The position numbers and the translations under genes are program-made. From the NCBI GenBank assembly GCA_933207985.1, contig OW240921.1, forward strand, positions 98,859,046 through 98,923,045: a DNA stretch of 64,000 nucleotides. The letters are read 5' to 3'. The notes beneath the pieces were generated by a model, which saw nothing but the letters and a program-made list of their open reading frames with translations, ran no database searches and had not been told where the DNA came from. The DNA comes from Pelobates cultripes. Its lineage: Eukaryota > Chordata > Amphibia > Anura > Pelobatidae. This document shows, in pieces, positions 1-10,917 of this stretch (positions are counted from its first letter, which is position 1; every line of letters begins with the position of its first letter).

Positions 1-1143
1 GTTTGCTCAGTTTAAATGTGTATATTGTACACAGTGGCACTGTATTTTTAGCAACAAAGTCTAAAGATTGATGACTTTGTACATTTAAACCAGCATTTGA
101 TCATTACAAATGGAATTTGAAAAGGACTCAGAAGGCAGGGAGAGATGGAGACTTGACCTAACCAAATTGCTTAACGATTCAACAGAGTTACCACCGGCTC
201 AGGCAAAGTTTGAATCTGTTCCCTATCTCTTATGTTTGAGAGGACACACTGAAGCAGGAAATGTCAAATACAGTATTTCTTTCTAATTATAAATTATAGT
301 GACACACTATCTTCTTCAGTAGCTGTAGCATGCCAGTGTAGAGTGAAAGCACCATGTCATTGGTCATATCATTTCTAAATCTTTCTATAAGGGTATTTCT
401 AAATCTTTCTATAAGGATATATACATATTCTTATGTATTATATATAACAAAAAAAATTCTTCTCACTCCTCCTAGGTGGTATATTTATTCCTCATTCTCA
501 GGTCCCAGAGGCCTGGGAGTCTGAGGGTTCTGCGCAGTACCTTAGCTGTTCCTAGAACTGCACTCTTCTGGGCAGTGATCTCAGATGTTCCACCTGGACT
601 CTGTTGAAGCCACTCTACCAACTTGGGGGTTAAAGTGCTCCTATCACAGCTGGGACTACTCGTGCCTTCACTTTCCACATCCTTTCTAGTTCTTCTTTCA
701 GTCCTTGATATTTGTCCACCTTCTAATGTTCCTTATTCCCGATGTTATAGTCACTGGGTATTGCCACATCCACCAGCACTGGATCATTCAGATGCAGACA
801 GACCATATATATATATACGCATTAGTGACCACATTCACCAACGCTACTTAGTTTTTCATAATTGTGCCATTCATCCTCCCATCCAATCCTTATTGGTTTT
901 TCCATACCTCTCTAGCAGAGCCCCCTTATTTCATGTGTGTGTGTCCCAGCAGCACCCCAGTTTATCCCTCCTGCTTGTAATTCACGAAAGGCAGGGCAGT
1001 GTGTGGAGTGTGACGTCCATGCATGTAAAAAAGTAGAAATACAGTATATTTGGAGGTGGCATTTGGCAGCGTGTCAAAAGGGGTGCAGCAAAAGCAATGT
1101 GTGTCTGCAGCCTCTGCCTTCTTACTTCCATGCCCCCTAAACA
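1..1143. other. Intergenic, unresolved
   Basis: AT-rich sequence with short chance frames. A 25-bp step, ATTTCTAAATCTTTCTATAAGG, occurs twice in tandem at 371-417. No gene or identifiable element was seen. Confidence 0.5.
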
Positions 1144-1278
1144 CGGTTCTCTTAACTCTGGCTGTCCAGATGTTGCCGAACTTTAACTCCCATGATTCGT
1201 TGAATGAAATAGATAGCTAGAGAATCATGGGAGTTAAAGTTCGGCAACATCTGGAGGGGCAAAGTTTGGAGAACCCTG
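1144..1278. mobile_element. Palindromic MITE, probably hAT-derived
   Basis: Long terminal inverted repeats: GATGTTGCCGAACTTTAACT on the left and its complement on the right, followed by CATGATTC/GAATCATG and outer GGTTCTC/GAGAACC. The arms are about 55 bp around a spacer of about 20 bp. Fragments of the same type are seen near 28,815 and 51,545. No clean target duplication was found. Confidence 0.75.
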
Positions 1279-2347
1279 CTCTATAATAATTTGGCAAATG
1301 CAGGAGGAGATTGCTGTGTTTACTCAATTAAGATCCAGCTAGAATTCATCACTAAAAGTAAATATAGGCAGATAGTACACATTTTGAATATAATATGCTT
1401 CATCTTCTATAAATTGCTATGACTTTATGTTGAAACGTTATTAATGATAATTGGATTCATGCTAACACAGGAATTGGTTAAAAATAATAATAATAATAAT
1501 AAATTAAGATCTTGGCCAAAATGGCAGAATTGTAAAAAATTTTAAACACATTTGTGCTTCTATAAAATGTAAAATTCTCCATAGTTCTTGGTGAGATAAA
1601 TAACCACAATTGTCTATTTTTTTTTTTTTTTTTTTTTATATATGTAATAAGTCTGTATCTAACAAGACGTTTGAGGATTTAGGGGCCTTATATTTTTGAG
1701 GTTTTCTTGTTCTTACCTCATAGTAAAGGATTAGATGTTAAAATTCTCTAAAAAATACTAAAATGTTAATTGAAATGGCTGCCTGCTAAAAATGTAAAAA
1801 GCCAATATAAATATAAATTCAACAAAACACATTTTAATTAGCCAAATAAGCATTTTTATATATTTTTTTAAGGTATTTAGTTTGACTAGTTGTTATGGCT
1901 TGGGGCTAATCCAGAACATTTTAGATTAATTCATCAGGTCCCGATAGTGATTTAGCAACTAAGCTAAAGTTGTTTAGAACAAAAAAAACTTTATTTATAC
2001 AAAATCATTTCTAGACACATTCTATAGTTTAAGAACAGATTACTGCAAAATCTAATACTCATTAACAATTCTACACTCAAAACAACAGATGTTTTCATTA
2101 AATAAAAATTTCCCAGTCAAGTTTACTGTTCACTGTGCAATTTTCAGTTATTCAGTACAGGGAATGAATGAAGCTGTCAGTCACAAAGTTACAAAGTACC
2201 AATGTAGGGAGTTTTCTGCTAGGTAGCTAAAGATCAGAATTAGGAAAATACGTTTTCATCATTTGATCTTTCAGATGCTTAGTAGATAACCTCTACTTTG
2301 CTATGCTTATGTCGGTTTGCCATAAAGAATATAAATGAACAAATATG
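1279..2347. other. Intergenic, AT-rich
   Basis: Holds an (AAT)n run near 1,486-1,501 and a long T tract at 1,618-1,637. No coding or mobile feature was recognised. Confidence 0.5.
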
Positions 2348-2352
2348 GAGCT

Positions 2353-3123
2353 TGTGACGAAACTACATACTTGGTGCCTGTGGCAAAACCACTGTTCATT
2401 CGTGTATTTTTCCCTTGTATTATTGTGTTTCCCCTGGCTTTTCATGCATTAGAATGTTCACACCAATTAATTTGAACGTTTGCACCAGTAACATAAGTGC
2501 GAAACCACAAGGGAAGTAATTAATGAATGCTCATCTGGGTGGCTGCCATTTCTTACCAGGGGGAGCATTCGTATCCTGAAAGGAAATGCTGCCCTTGCAT
2601 AGTTTTCGCACAGGAACCACACGAATGTACCTTTATGAGGGATCCCAAGTTTGGTGGGGACACTTTTGGGGCACTAGCTATTATGGCAGGCTTTTCTGTG
2701 CCTGGGAGACAAAGAGACAGTCCCTTTTTCCGCGCCTTGGCTCCCAGGCACAGAGGATCCTGGGATGAAGACCCCTGTTGATTGGTGTGTAAGGCCCCTT
2801 ACATGTGGGGTGGGAATTCTGTACCAGGGAGACAAAGAGACAAGGTCCCCTTTCCTGCGCTTTGGCTCCCAGGTACAGAGGATCCTGGAATAGAAACCCC
2901 TGGTTGGTTGGGTAGAATGCCCCTTTCAGGGGGTTATGCATAAAAGCCATTTGTGGCATAATAAAATGTTGGTGTACCCTTCATCCATGTTTGGGTAAGT
3001 GACTGATGAACCGCTGGATTTACTTGAAGGCGGCACTTTGATTCTGCAGGCTATAATCACTAAGCCTTAACCGTTTGGGAGCATACAAACGAACGAGTAT
3101 ACGGACTACCAGTGTACATTACA
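2353..3123 (+). mobile_element. Solo LTR of a retrotransposon, 771 bp
   Basis: The element begins TGTGACG and ends CATTACA, so it has TG...CA termini. It is flanked by a perfect 5-bp target duplication GAGCT (2348-2352 and 3124-3128). Inside are a TATA-like TGCATAAAAG (near 2,938) followed by AATAAA (near 2,960) on the plus strand, which sets its orientation. Two imperfect tandem copies of about 115 bp (near 2,693-2,790 and 2,812-2,910), each with GGGAGACAAAGAGACA and CAGAGGATCCTGG, form the probable U3 repeats. No internal gag or pol lies next to it, so it is a recombined solo LTR. Ty3-like or retroviral origin cannot be decided. Confidence 0.85.
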
Positions 3124-3139
3124 GAGCTGATAAACAGTG

Positions 3140-3438
3140 CCCTAATTTGATATCCTTAAATCCTTAATAAGTGTTAGGATACCAATTTTGGGAGTTATCT
3201 GCTCAACTACTGAAAGAACAAAATTAAGAAAAGCTCTTTTCTTAATTTTGCACTTTCAGTTGTTTTAGTAGATATTTTCCTTATATGGGCTACTTAATTA
3301 TGGCAATTCCATGTAAGGATAGCAAATTAGGGATTTATCTCCTAAACAGCTGAAAGATCAAAATTAAAACAAAAAACTATTTTTTTAATTTTGCTTTTTT
3401 AGTAGTTTAGCAGATAACTCCCTAATTCGTTATCCTTA
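3140..3438. mobile_element. Concatenated MITE with three shared termini
   Basis: The terminus CCCTAATTTGATATCCTTA (3140) recurs inverted at 3314-3332 and again direct at 3419-3437. The result is two inverted-repeat units sharing the middle terminus. Each unit contains a hairpin: AAATTAAGAAAAG/CTTTTCTTAATTT near 3,222-3,250 and a similar one near 3,361-3,392. Confidence 0.7.
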
Positions 3439-3619
3439 CCAATACAAATTTATCTGAAATAATTTGTTTTGTTATGGATCCATTCATTTTCTTTTCCATC
3501 AATTCGGAAATTCTGACATTTACATTTACAAATTGCCGAATCTGGCTGACTTCTGACAAAATGTCTAATAAACACCTGCAGCTCAGGAGTTTAAAAGTAA
3601 TGCATTAATAAACAGCAGG

Positions 3620-3998
3620 GAGACTGTGGTTGGTCAATAAGTCTTAGTCCTGGCACTGGGAGGTGGGTGCCCTATAGATGTGTAAGTGGTTTTGGTGGCA
3701 GTCCTAGTACTGGGAGCCATTAGAGTAATGGGCAGGGTGCTCCCAGTGCCTTGACTGCCACCACAACCACTTACACATCTGTAGGGCTCCGAGTGCCCAA
3801 ACTGCCACCACAACCACCAACACATCTATAGGGCTCCCGCCTCCCAGTGCCAGGACTGCCACCACAAGTTCAGAAGTGCCAAAGTTCCAAACTGCTGAAC
3901 CGAACCGAATGCCATTGGTCCGAACTGCCGAAGCAGACCAATTTTTTAACTTACCCAAATTTCCAAACCGAACCAAATTTTTTGCCCATGCACATCCC
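3620..3998. mobile_element. MITE right end with inverted minisatellite core
   Basis: The right end reads GAACCAAATTTTTTGCCC then ATGCACATCCC, followed by TA. It matches the right end of the element at 15337-16229. The core carries a unit of about 55-60 bp (GGCACTGGGAGG...GGTGGCAGTCC) first in one orientation (3646-3720) and then two or three times in the other (3740-3866). The left terminus could not be fixed. Confidence 0.6.
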
Positions 3999-4000
3999 TA

Positions 4001-4665
4001 AATACAATCTCAATGTTTGTTCCATGTCATATGATTTATTATAATGTAAAGCAATTACATATATATTATAACTTTATCATTGTTTTGCTTAAGGCGTGAA
4101 ATATTTTTTCTTTCCAATTTCTCTTCTTTCTGTATCTCCATATTTACTTTCTTTAAAAAGTGTTTTATCCGAAAAAATATATGGTAGATAGAATAAAGAA
4201 TGTGCATAACAAAACAAGGTTTCTGATGGGAAGAGGATGGAATCTGAATGCCGAAGGATTATTTGCAGTTGCTAATGATGAAGAAGGTTGTAATGTGGCT
4301 TTTGAGAGAAAATGGAGTTTTGTAGATAATATGGCTAATAGTGAAGGGGAAAAAATAGCTCTGTGGCTATGATTAAGGATTGAGAGGTCCGAAGAAGTCT
4401 TGTTCTATGGCTCCTTCTGTGGTTTTTATGTTTTTGTTTACTATCAGTAAGTGTCAATAAATGTTTACGCCTGCTTTTTCATAGCTGACTGGTAAGTCTG
4501 AGTGTATTCAGGAGAGAAGCTTCCTTACCAGGCCTCTCCCTAAGGACTGGGAAATCAATTGTGTTTTATTTATTCTTGTTTAAGGAACCTGTTAGCCCGG
4601 TCTGTTTGCAAGACCATTATATTTCTCCTATTCCTTGCTAAACAAATTTAATTGTATCAATTACA
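4001..4665. other. Intergenic; one small unidentified ORF
   Basis: A 70-residue plus-strand frame at 4160-4372 starts MFYPKKYMVDRI and ends EKIALWL. It resembles nothing I recognise and has no promoter or splice context. It could be a decayed transposon fragment or chance. Confidence 0.3.
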
Positions 4666-5025
4666 CATACCTCCCAACATTACAAATGGACAAGAAGGAC
4701 AATTAATTATAGAGTTGTGAGTGTGGGTGTGTCAAGGGGTGTGGGGCTGTGACATTTTAGGTGACTTACTAATAACAATTTATGCAACTAATATGTAATT
4801 AGGAACAAACAATGTATCTTATTTGCACATTGATTTGATTTCTAAACACATTTATTGACGTTTAAAGACACATTACTGCGAGTATTATTGCTGTGGAGCT
4901 CTGTTACACACTCGGGTACGCCAACAATATGAAGCTCCTAGAAAAATGGGGCATTAGGATAGAAAAGAGGGATTTGGCCCCAAAATAGGGACTGTTCCTT
5001 CTAAAAAGGGATACTTGGAGGCATG
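4666..5025. mobile_element. Non-autonomous DNA transposon (CATACCTCCCAAC-type termini)
   Basis: The left terminus CATACCTCCCAACATT faces a decayed right terminus TACTTGGAGGCATG. The interior is non-coding. This terminal sequence is familiar from vertebrate hAT-type MITEs. No target duplication was confirmed. Confidence 0.55.
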
Positions 5026-5056
5026 CAATTGCATCTTATGTTTATTGATTGATATA

Positions 5057-6650
5057 CACACTGATCAGCCACAACATTAAATCCACCTGCCTAATACCAG
5101 GTTGATCCACCTCGTGCGGCCAAAACACCTCTGATACATCAAGGCATGGACTCCAGAAGATCTCTGAACGTGTCCTCTGGTATCTTGCACCAGGAATTAG
5201 CAGCAGATCCTGTAAGTCGTGCAAGTTGCAAGGTGAGGCTTCCATGAATTGGATTTAATATTTTGGCAAATCCCACAGATGCTCAATCGGATTGCGATCT
5301 TGGGAATTTGAAGGCTGAGGCAAGCCCTTGAACTCTTTGTCAAGTTCGTCAAACCACTACTGAACAATTTGTGCAGTGTGGCAGGGTGCATTATCCTGCT
5401 GAAAGTGGCCACTGCCATCAGGGAACACCATTGCCATGAAGGGGTGTACGTGGTCTGCAACAATCTCTAGGTAGGTGGTACATGTCAACGTAACATCCAC
5501 ATGAATGCCAGAACCCAAGACTTCCCAGAGCATACCATACATTGCCGAGAGCATAACACTGCCTCCTCCAGCATGACTTCTTCCCGTAGTGCATCCTGCT
5601 GCCATCTGTTCCCCAGGTAAATGATACACCCACCGGACCATTCACATGATCTAAAATAAAACATGACTACCTAACCCGAAGAAACATTGATAATAAGTAT
5701 CCTGATGGGCACTCTATCACTATCTATCACTAAGATGGATGTGCCCAACTGTAAGATAAAGAGATGTTAATTATGAAACATAATATTAAAAAACATGGAA
5801 GTGGCAGTTCCCCTTAAAACTGTGAAATAGCCAAAAACTCTATCACAAGTCAACACCCATGATGTCACTAGACACATCTTGGTTTTATTTGTTAGTTTAT
5901 ACCGTTTAACACATTCTGACCTACCATGTCATTAACACATTTAAAAAAAAGCATTTATTTCCTGTCATTGTACATCATGTTTAACAAGCTTTATACTGCA
6001 GTCAGTCTTTTACAATGATCAAACAAGCATGTACAAATAACTCTGCATTGCAAAAATAAAGAATTATAAAATAAAACATGACTAGACCAGGCACCCTTGT
6101 TCTATTGCTCCATGGTCCAGTTCTGCAGCTCACGTTCCCATCAAAGGCACTTTCAGTGGTGGACAGGGTTCAACATGGACTCTCTGACCAGTCTGTAGCT
6201 ACGCAGCCTCACACGCAGCACACTGCGATGCACTGTGCCCTCTGACTCCTTCCTATCATGGCCAGCATCAAGTTTTTCCGCAATTTGACCTACAGTAGCT
6301 TTTCTGTGTGATCAGACCAGCCGGGCTAGCCTTCGCTCTCCATGTGCATCAATGAGCCTTGGGCGTCCATGACCCTGATTCCGGTTCAGTAGTTGTCCTT
6401 TTTTCTACCACTTTTGGTAGGTACTAACCACTGTATTCTGGGAACACCCCACAAGACTTGCCATTTTGGAGATGCTCTGACCCAGTTTTCTAACCATTAC
6501 TATTTGGCCCTTGTCAGAGTCACTCACTCAGATCTTTTCGCTTGTCCATTTTTCTGTGTCCAACACATGAAATATAAGAACTGACTATTAACTTGCTGCC
6601 TAATATATCACACCCCTTGACTGATGCCACTGTAACAATATATTAATTTA
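5057..6650 (-). mobile_element. Tc1/mariner-like transposon, interrupted and decayed
   Basis: The left end CACTGATCAGCCACAACATT next to a TA dinucleotide is that of a widespread fish/frog Tc1-like family. The transposase lies on the minus strand. Its N-terminal half maps to about 6560-6085 and its C-terminal half to 5645-5200, including the second catalytic aspartate in QQDNAPCH (near 5,380) and an LPGEQMAAG-type segment. Stops and frameshifts occur throughout, and a 397-bp insertion splits the gene. The right terminus is lost and runs into unrelated sequence at about 6650. Not functional. Confidence 0.85.
5670..6066 (+). mobile_element. Retro-inserted fragment with 18-bp target duplication
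   Basis: The duplication TAAAATAAAACATGACTA occurs at 5652-5669 and again at 6067-6084, exactly where the Tc1-like gene is broken. The insert ends GCAAAAATAAAGAATTA, a polyadenylation-like 3' tail. The long A-rich duplication and the tail point to LINE-type target-primed insertion. The same 3' tail recurs at about 21,560, 35,490 and 53,490. Confidence 0.7.
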
Positions 6651-6751
6651 TTAATTCACTTGTTTTTGGCTATTTCACCGGTTTAATGTTTTTACTATTA
6701 TGTTTAATTAATTAACATCTCTTTATCCTACAGTTGGGCACATCCATCTTA
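5731..6751. repeat. Inverted repeat arms around half of the Tc1 copy
   Basis: 5731-5838 (TAAGATGGATGTGCCCAACT...GTGAAATAGCCAAAAA) is nearly complementary to 6662-6751, differing mainly by a roughly 20-bp insertion. The left arm lies inside the retro-insert; the right arm lies just outside the truncated Tc1 end. Confidence 0.75.
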
Positions 6752-6759
6752 GTTCCCTG

Positions 6760-7960
6760 TCAATCATTGTTATTAGCTTTACCTCTTTTGTACCTGGCAG
6801 TCAGCCTAAAAAAATCATTGGGAATCTTGGGGAATTGAAACAATGTTTCTATTTCTACTCCTCATCTGCAATATTTGCCATGGCTTTGCCTTGTCTTAAC
6901 TGGATCATGATGTCATTAGCTAAATCTTTAAAATAAATTTCAAAGAAAATGGAGCATCTCATGGAAAACAGTGATGTTTCAATGTTTCATTCGATAAGGG
7001 TAAATTCCAGGAAAATGACATTTCCTCTTTAAAATCCACAGCCTTATATGTTACAGAACCTATAAGATCCTTTGTGCTTGACCAAAGCTTTGAATAATAC
7101 CGGAGGGGCCTACTGTAGGTTAATCAAACACATGTGCACACAGGCTATATCTTGATGGGCCTCACCTTTAATGTACTTGTTATAGACTGATGTCAGAACC
7201 CCACAAAAAAAGTTACAAGTAGGGACCATTTCATGTCAAATGCTTTAGACTATGTTTGTTAAAAGATTAATCCTTCATTCTTTGAGATAAATCACTTTTT
7301 TTCCTGGGATCCTTGCCAAGACAGGGAGAAACAGAACTAACAACCAGACAAGTAGATATTCAAAGGGAACTGTCTGACTTTATTATGCTCAGGAATGTGA
7401 AAACGTAGGGAAGTGAATTCTAAAAACAATATATTTAAATACATTTACCATAACAGACAAAAAATCCCTATAGAATGCCCCCGCCAGGTACTTTCTGGAA
7501 ATTAGATACATTTCAGTTAGGCATTGGCAAAAGCTTTATAGCCTAAATGTTCAGCTAATCATATAAGGATATATTTGGAGAAGAATTAAATTCCCCTAAT
7601 TACTTGTACTTCTGCAAGTAATTAGATTATTATAATGTGGGTCCATAAAACAATAAAGAGTAAAAATTAAACTAACTAGAGATCTCTGAATGTGAAAACA
7701 CAAGGGGTGGTGCAGGGTCCAGGATGTCCTTTTCGTAAATGTGATAAAAAAAATAAATACAAAAAATGAAAACATTGAGAGCTAATAGTGAGGTATGTCA
7801 CAGTTCCAATAAATAGCAAAATGAAAATGAGCACACTCACACTTTTTGGGAGCTAAAGTATAGCTCCAACTTGATGCTCACTTACAGATATGGTGAAGTA
7901 TAAGTTTGTGTAGTTGGTTATTATAGTGGTGGTGACTCTTGTAGATCTGTAGAAGAAATA
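6760..7960. other. Intergenic, nothing recognised
   Basis: AT-rich unique-looking sequence without convincing frames or repeats. Confidence 0.4.
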
Positions 7961-7961
7961 A

Positions 7962-8128
7962 AAAATATATGGCACAGTATATCAGATACAAATATACAGA
8001 TACACCAACATCCATCTTAAGCTGCAATTGCAGAGCTGATTTCCAGGCTCTGGAAAACACGTGAGTGCACATCTGCCATCATTTTAATTTTTTATATTTG
8101 TATCTGATATACTGCACCATATATGTTT
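7962..8128. repeat. Inverted repeat
   Basis: ATATATGGCACAGTATATCAGATACAAATA at the left is mirrored by TATTTGTATCTGATATACTGCACCATATAT at the right, arms of about 33 bp around about 100 bp. It looks like a palindromic DNA-transposon remnant. Confidence 0.65.
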
Positions 8129-8147
8129 TATTTATTACATTTTTAAA

Positions 8148-8318
8148 AACTAATAATTTCTATCATATCCCTCCTGTCTCGTCTTTCCTCCAAGCTATAC
8201 ATGTTAAGATCCTTTAACCTTTCCTGGTAAGTTTTATCCATGAACCAGTTTAGTAGCCCTTCTCTGAACTCTCTCTAAAGTATAAATATCCTTCTGGAGA
8301 TACGGTCTCCAGTACAAA
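8148..8318 (-). mobile_element. CR1/L2-like LINE fragment
   Basis: Reverse complement matches the ORF2 C-terminal region also found at 27,080-27,250 and 56,170-56,340 (CTGGAGACCGTATC..., GTTCAGAGA(A/G)GGGCTACT..., TAACATGTATAGCTTGGAGG). Truncated at both ends and not translatable throughout. Confidence 0.8.
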
Positions 8319-8984
8319 GTGACAGAGTATAGGTCCAAGACCATAGTAGATTGTATGGTATACAAACATCCCTTTTACAGAATGTGGTGGACAGAATTCA
8401 CACACTTTTCCATTGTACGTGTGTTTTTGAGCCTTTTTAAGCTTTATTTTGAGATAGCTCCTCCATTGGTTAATACAGAAGCAGATGGCTTGTTCAAATG
8501 TCAGAGTCATAGACTAAAATGCCCATAGGGTTTTCTCAGCCTTTTATGCTTCTGAGGTTGATAAAATATGAATCCTTAGTGGTAATAGTAACAATCTTAC
8601 TAATCGGTTGACAGATAGAGTTAATTCAAGAGTGTGTTCTACAGTACTTTGAGAAATTTGAGTATTGAGTATCAATTTTTTTTTTTTTTTTTTTAAATCG
8701 CCAATTGCCATTGGTAGTCTCTTATACTTTTGAGATTGACCAGTGCTACCATTTAAAATGTACTACATATCTAAACTTGAGCTCTAAGGAAAACCTGATG
8801 ACCCCAACACTAATAAAGAGGTGGGGATAAGTCTTGACATATCCACACCTCTCTATGTTATGTCCCATCCTTTCTACTCAATAAAAGTGTGTTGTTGATA
8901 CTCTGTATGATCTTAATGAAAGCATAGCCACCATACTAAATCAATAATAGAGTGATGTGACACAAGGTTATGTTCCCCATCACC
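8319..8984. other. Intergenic, nothing recognised
   Basis: Contains a T tract at 8,670-8,690. No gene or repeat was identified. Confidence 0.4.
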
Positions 8985-10012
8985 CCTCGTAGCAGCTGCC
9001 TGATGTAAAATTAAACAGAAAAACCCTAATATCCTCCAGCCCCCTCCAACATCAAGAACTGTGCTCTGCCCTGCCAGCTCTGCAGGACCGTAGGGGAGAT
9101 CCCTCTCCGGCCTGCTAGAACTTTGCTGACAGCCGTGGGAAGCTCTAACCTGCAGCTCCGCCAGGTTCTCCTCTCGCAAGCTCAGAGCGTTGCCACGGTT
9201 ACCACCTGAGGCTGCTAGAGTTCACTTTTACCACTGGGACCACCACGGCTTCCCCACTGGACCACCAGGGATTACATGAAATGTCCCCCCTCCCAGGCAA
9301 AGGTAAGCAGTTAGGGGGGATATCATTTTTTTTTTATTTAAAAAAAAAAGTATATATTTATTAGTTTGCCCTCCTACCCCCACAGATCCCACACCATACA
9401 ATAGCTCCCCCATACACACACACTATCCCCCATACACACACACAATTACCCCCATACACACAATTACCTCCCCATAAACACAATTACCCCCATGCACACA
9501 CACTGCGCCTCTATACACACACCAACCCCCATACACACACACTATCCCCATACACACAATTACCCACCCATACACACAGTTACCCCCACATACACACACT
9601 GCCCCATACACACACATTGTCCTCCCATACACACTGCCCCCATACACACTGACCCACCCATACACACACACACACACACTGTCCCACACACACACTGCAA
9701 CCCCCCACACACACACTGTACCCCTCACACAACCTGACCCCCACACACACTGCACCCAACCCACACACACTGTATCCCTTACACAACCTGCCCCCACACA
9801 TACTGTACCCCTCACATACACTGTGCCTCTCATGCACAAACTGCCCCACATACACACACACTGCACCCCTCACATACACATACACACACACACAAAAACT
9901 ACATCCTTCAAACACAATGCACCCCTGTACACACACTGCACCCCTCACACAAACACGCACACTGCACCCTTGTAGATGCACACGCACACTGCAACTCTGG
10001 CAGTCCCCAGGC
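8985..10012 (-). mobile_element. Satellite-bearing DNA element, relative of the hAT element at 10918-12713
   Basis: The block 9,190-9,350 (GCGTTGCCACGGTTACCACC, CACCAGGGATT, CCCCCCTCCCAGGCAAAGG, then A/T-rich) matches in inverted orientation the block 12,230-12,470 of the next element. It is followed by about 640 bp of degenerate CACAC/CCCATACACA repeats. Terminal repeats were not found; the right side abuts another repeat at about 10,015. Confidence 0.55.
9405..10000. repeat. Degenerate CA-rich minisatellite
   Basis: Repeating modules such as CCCCCATACACACACA and CACTGCACCCCTCACA. Long minus-strand frames here (rich in Val, Cys and Gly) are translations of the repeat and not genes. Confidence 0.9.
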
Positions 10013-10552
10013 AAGTTGTCAAACTGTTCTTAAACAGTTTGACTACTTACCCTAGGAGGGCACTATGGCGCTACTGGCACCATAACCACTACAACGGAAT
10101 GTAGTGGTTATTGTGCCTAGATTGTTTTTTTAAATAATCTACCAGTGCCACTCCCAAGATTAGGAACCCAGTATATGCCGCAGCGCTGTACAGATATATA
10201 ACCTAGAATTTTTTTCCTACAAAGCAGTGTTCCTGGTATCTGAGAATTATATCGTGCAAAGTATATACTATTTGCTGGTTGATTGTCAATTCAACGTAGT
10301 TTGCTATGTATTGAATAAGGACCAAAGAATATAATAACTGCATGAATATCCAACAATGAAGCCTTGTTCATTTCCTTAGAGATGACACAATCTATTTTAA
10401 CTTCCTTGTATTTGTGGTTGCTTTTATCTTTTCTTAGTCTGTACTCGATGTTTTATTTACTAATATACAAGGTAACAGAAAAGAAAGCAAGAATGGAGTA
10501 TAAAAACTTTTAAAACTATGAAAGTAAAAGCCTGAACACCCCCTACTTCATT

Positions 10553-10689
10553 AAAGGACCACTATAGGCACCCAGACCACTTCAGCTCATTGAAGTGGTC
10601 TGGGTGCCAGGTCCCTCTAGTTTTAACTCTGCACACAAGCTGCTTCATTAAGCTAAAGTTGTCCTGGCGTTTAGAATGTCCCTTTTTAA
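10553..10689. mobile_element. T2-like TTAA MITE (short)
   Basis: Begins TTAAAGGACCACTATAGGCACC and ends TGTCCCTTTTTAA, between TTAA sites. A strong internal hairpin, CACCCAGACCACTTCA/TGAAGTGGTCTGGGTG, follows. TTAA duplications with TTAAAGGRR ends are the signature of the amphibian T2 (Kolobok-type) family. Confidence 0.75.
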
Positions 10690-10917
10690 AAAAATAAAAT
10701 AAAATACATTTTAAATACTGAAAACAGGATTGGAAATTTAATGTCTAATGTGAAATCTGGCCCTGACAATGGCAAAATTTAGACTAATCTGGTTGAGCCA
10801 CAACAATAGCTCTTTTACTATTTTTGCCTTAATCTCAACATTTGTTCAAATCTAAATCATTCTAATTTAAATGTGCTACAGTTCTGAGTTTAGTGAATAA
10901 ACTCCTATCGATCAAAG

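Noticed and set aside
2527..2959. Frames of 84-92 codons on both strands at 2.5-3.0 kb
   Set aside because: They fall inside the solo LTR and follow its duplicated U3-like modules.
9423..10014. Long Val/Cys/Gly-rich minus-strand frames of 144-147 codons
   Set aside because: They are translations of a CA/GT-rich tandem array; frames are open because the repeat lacks stops.
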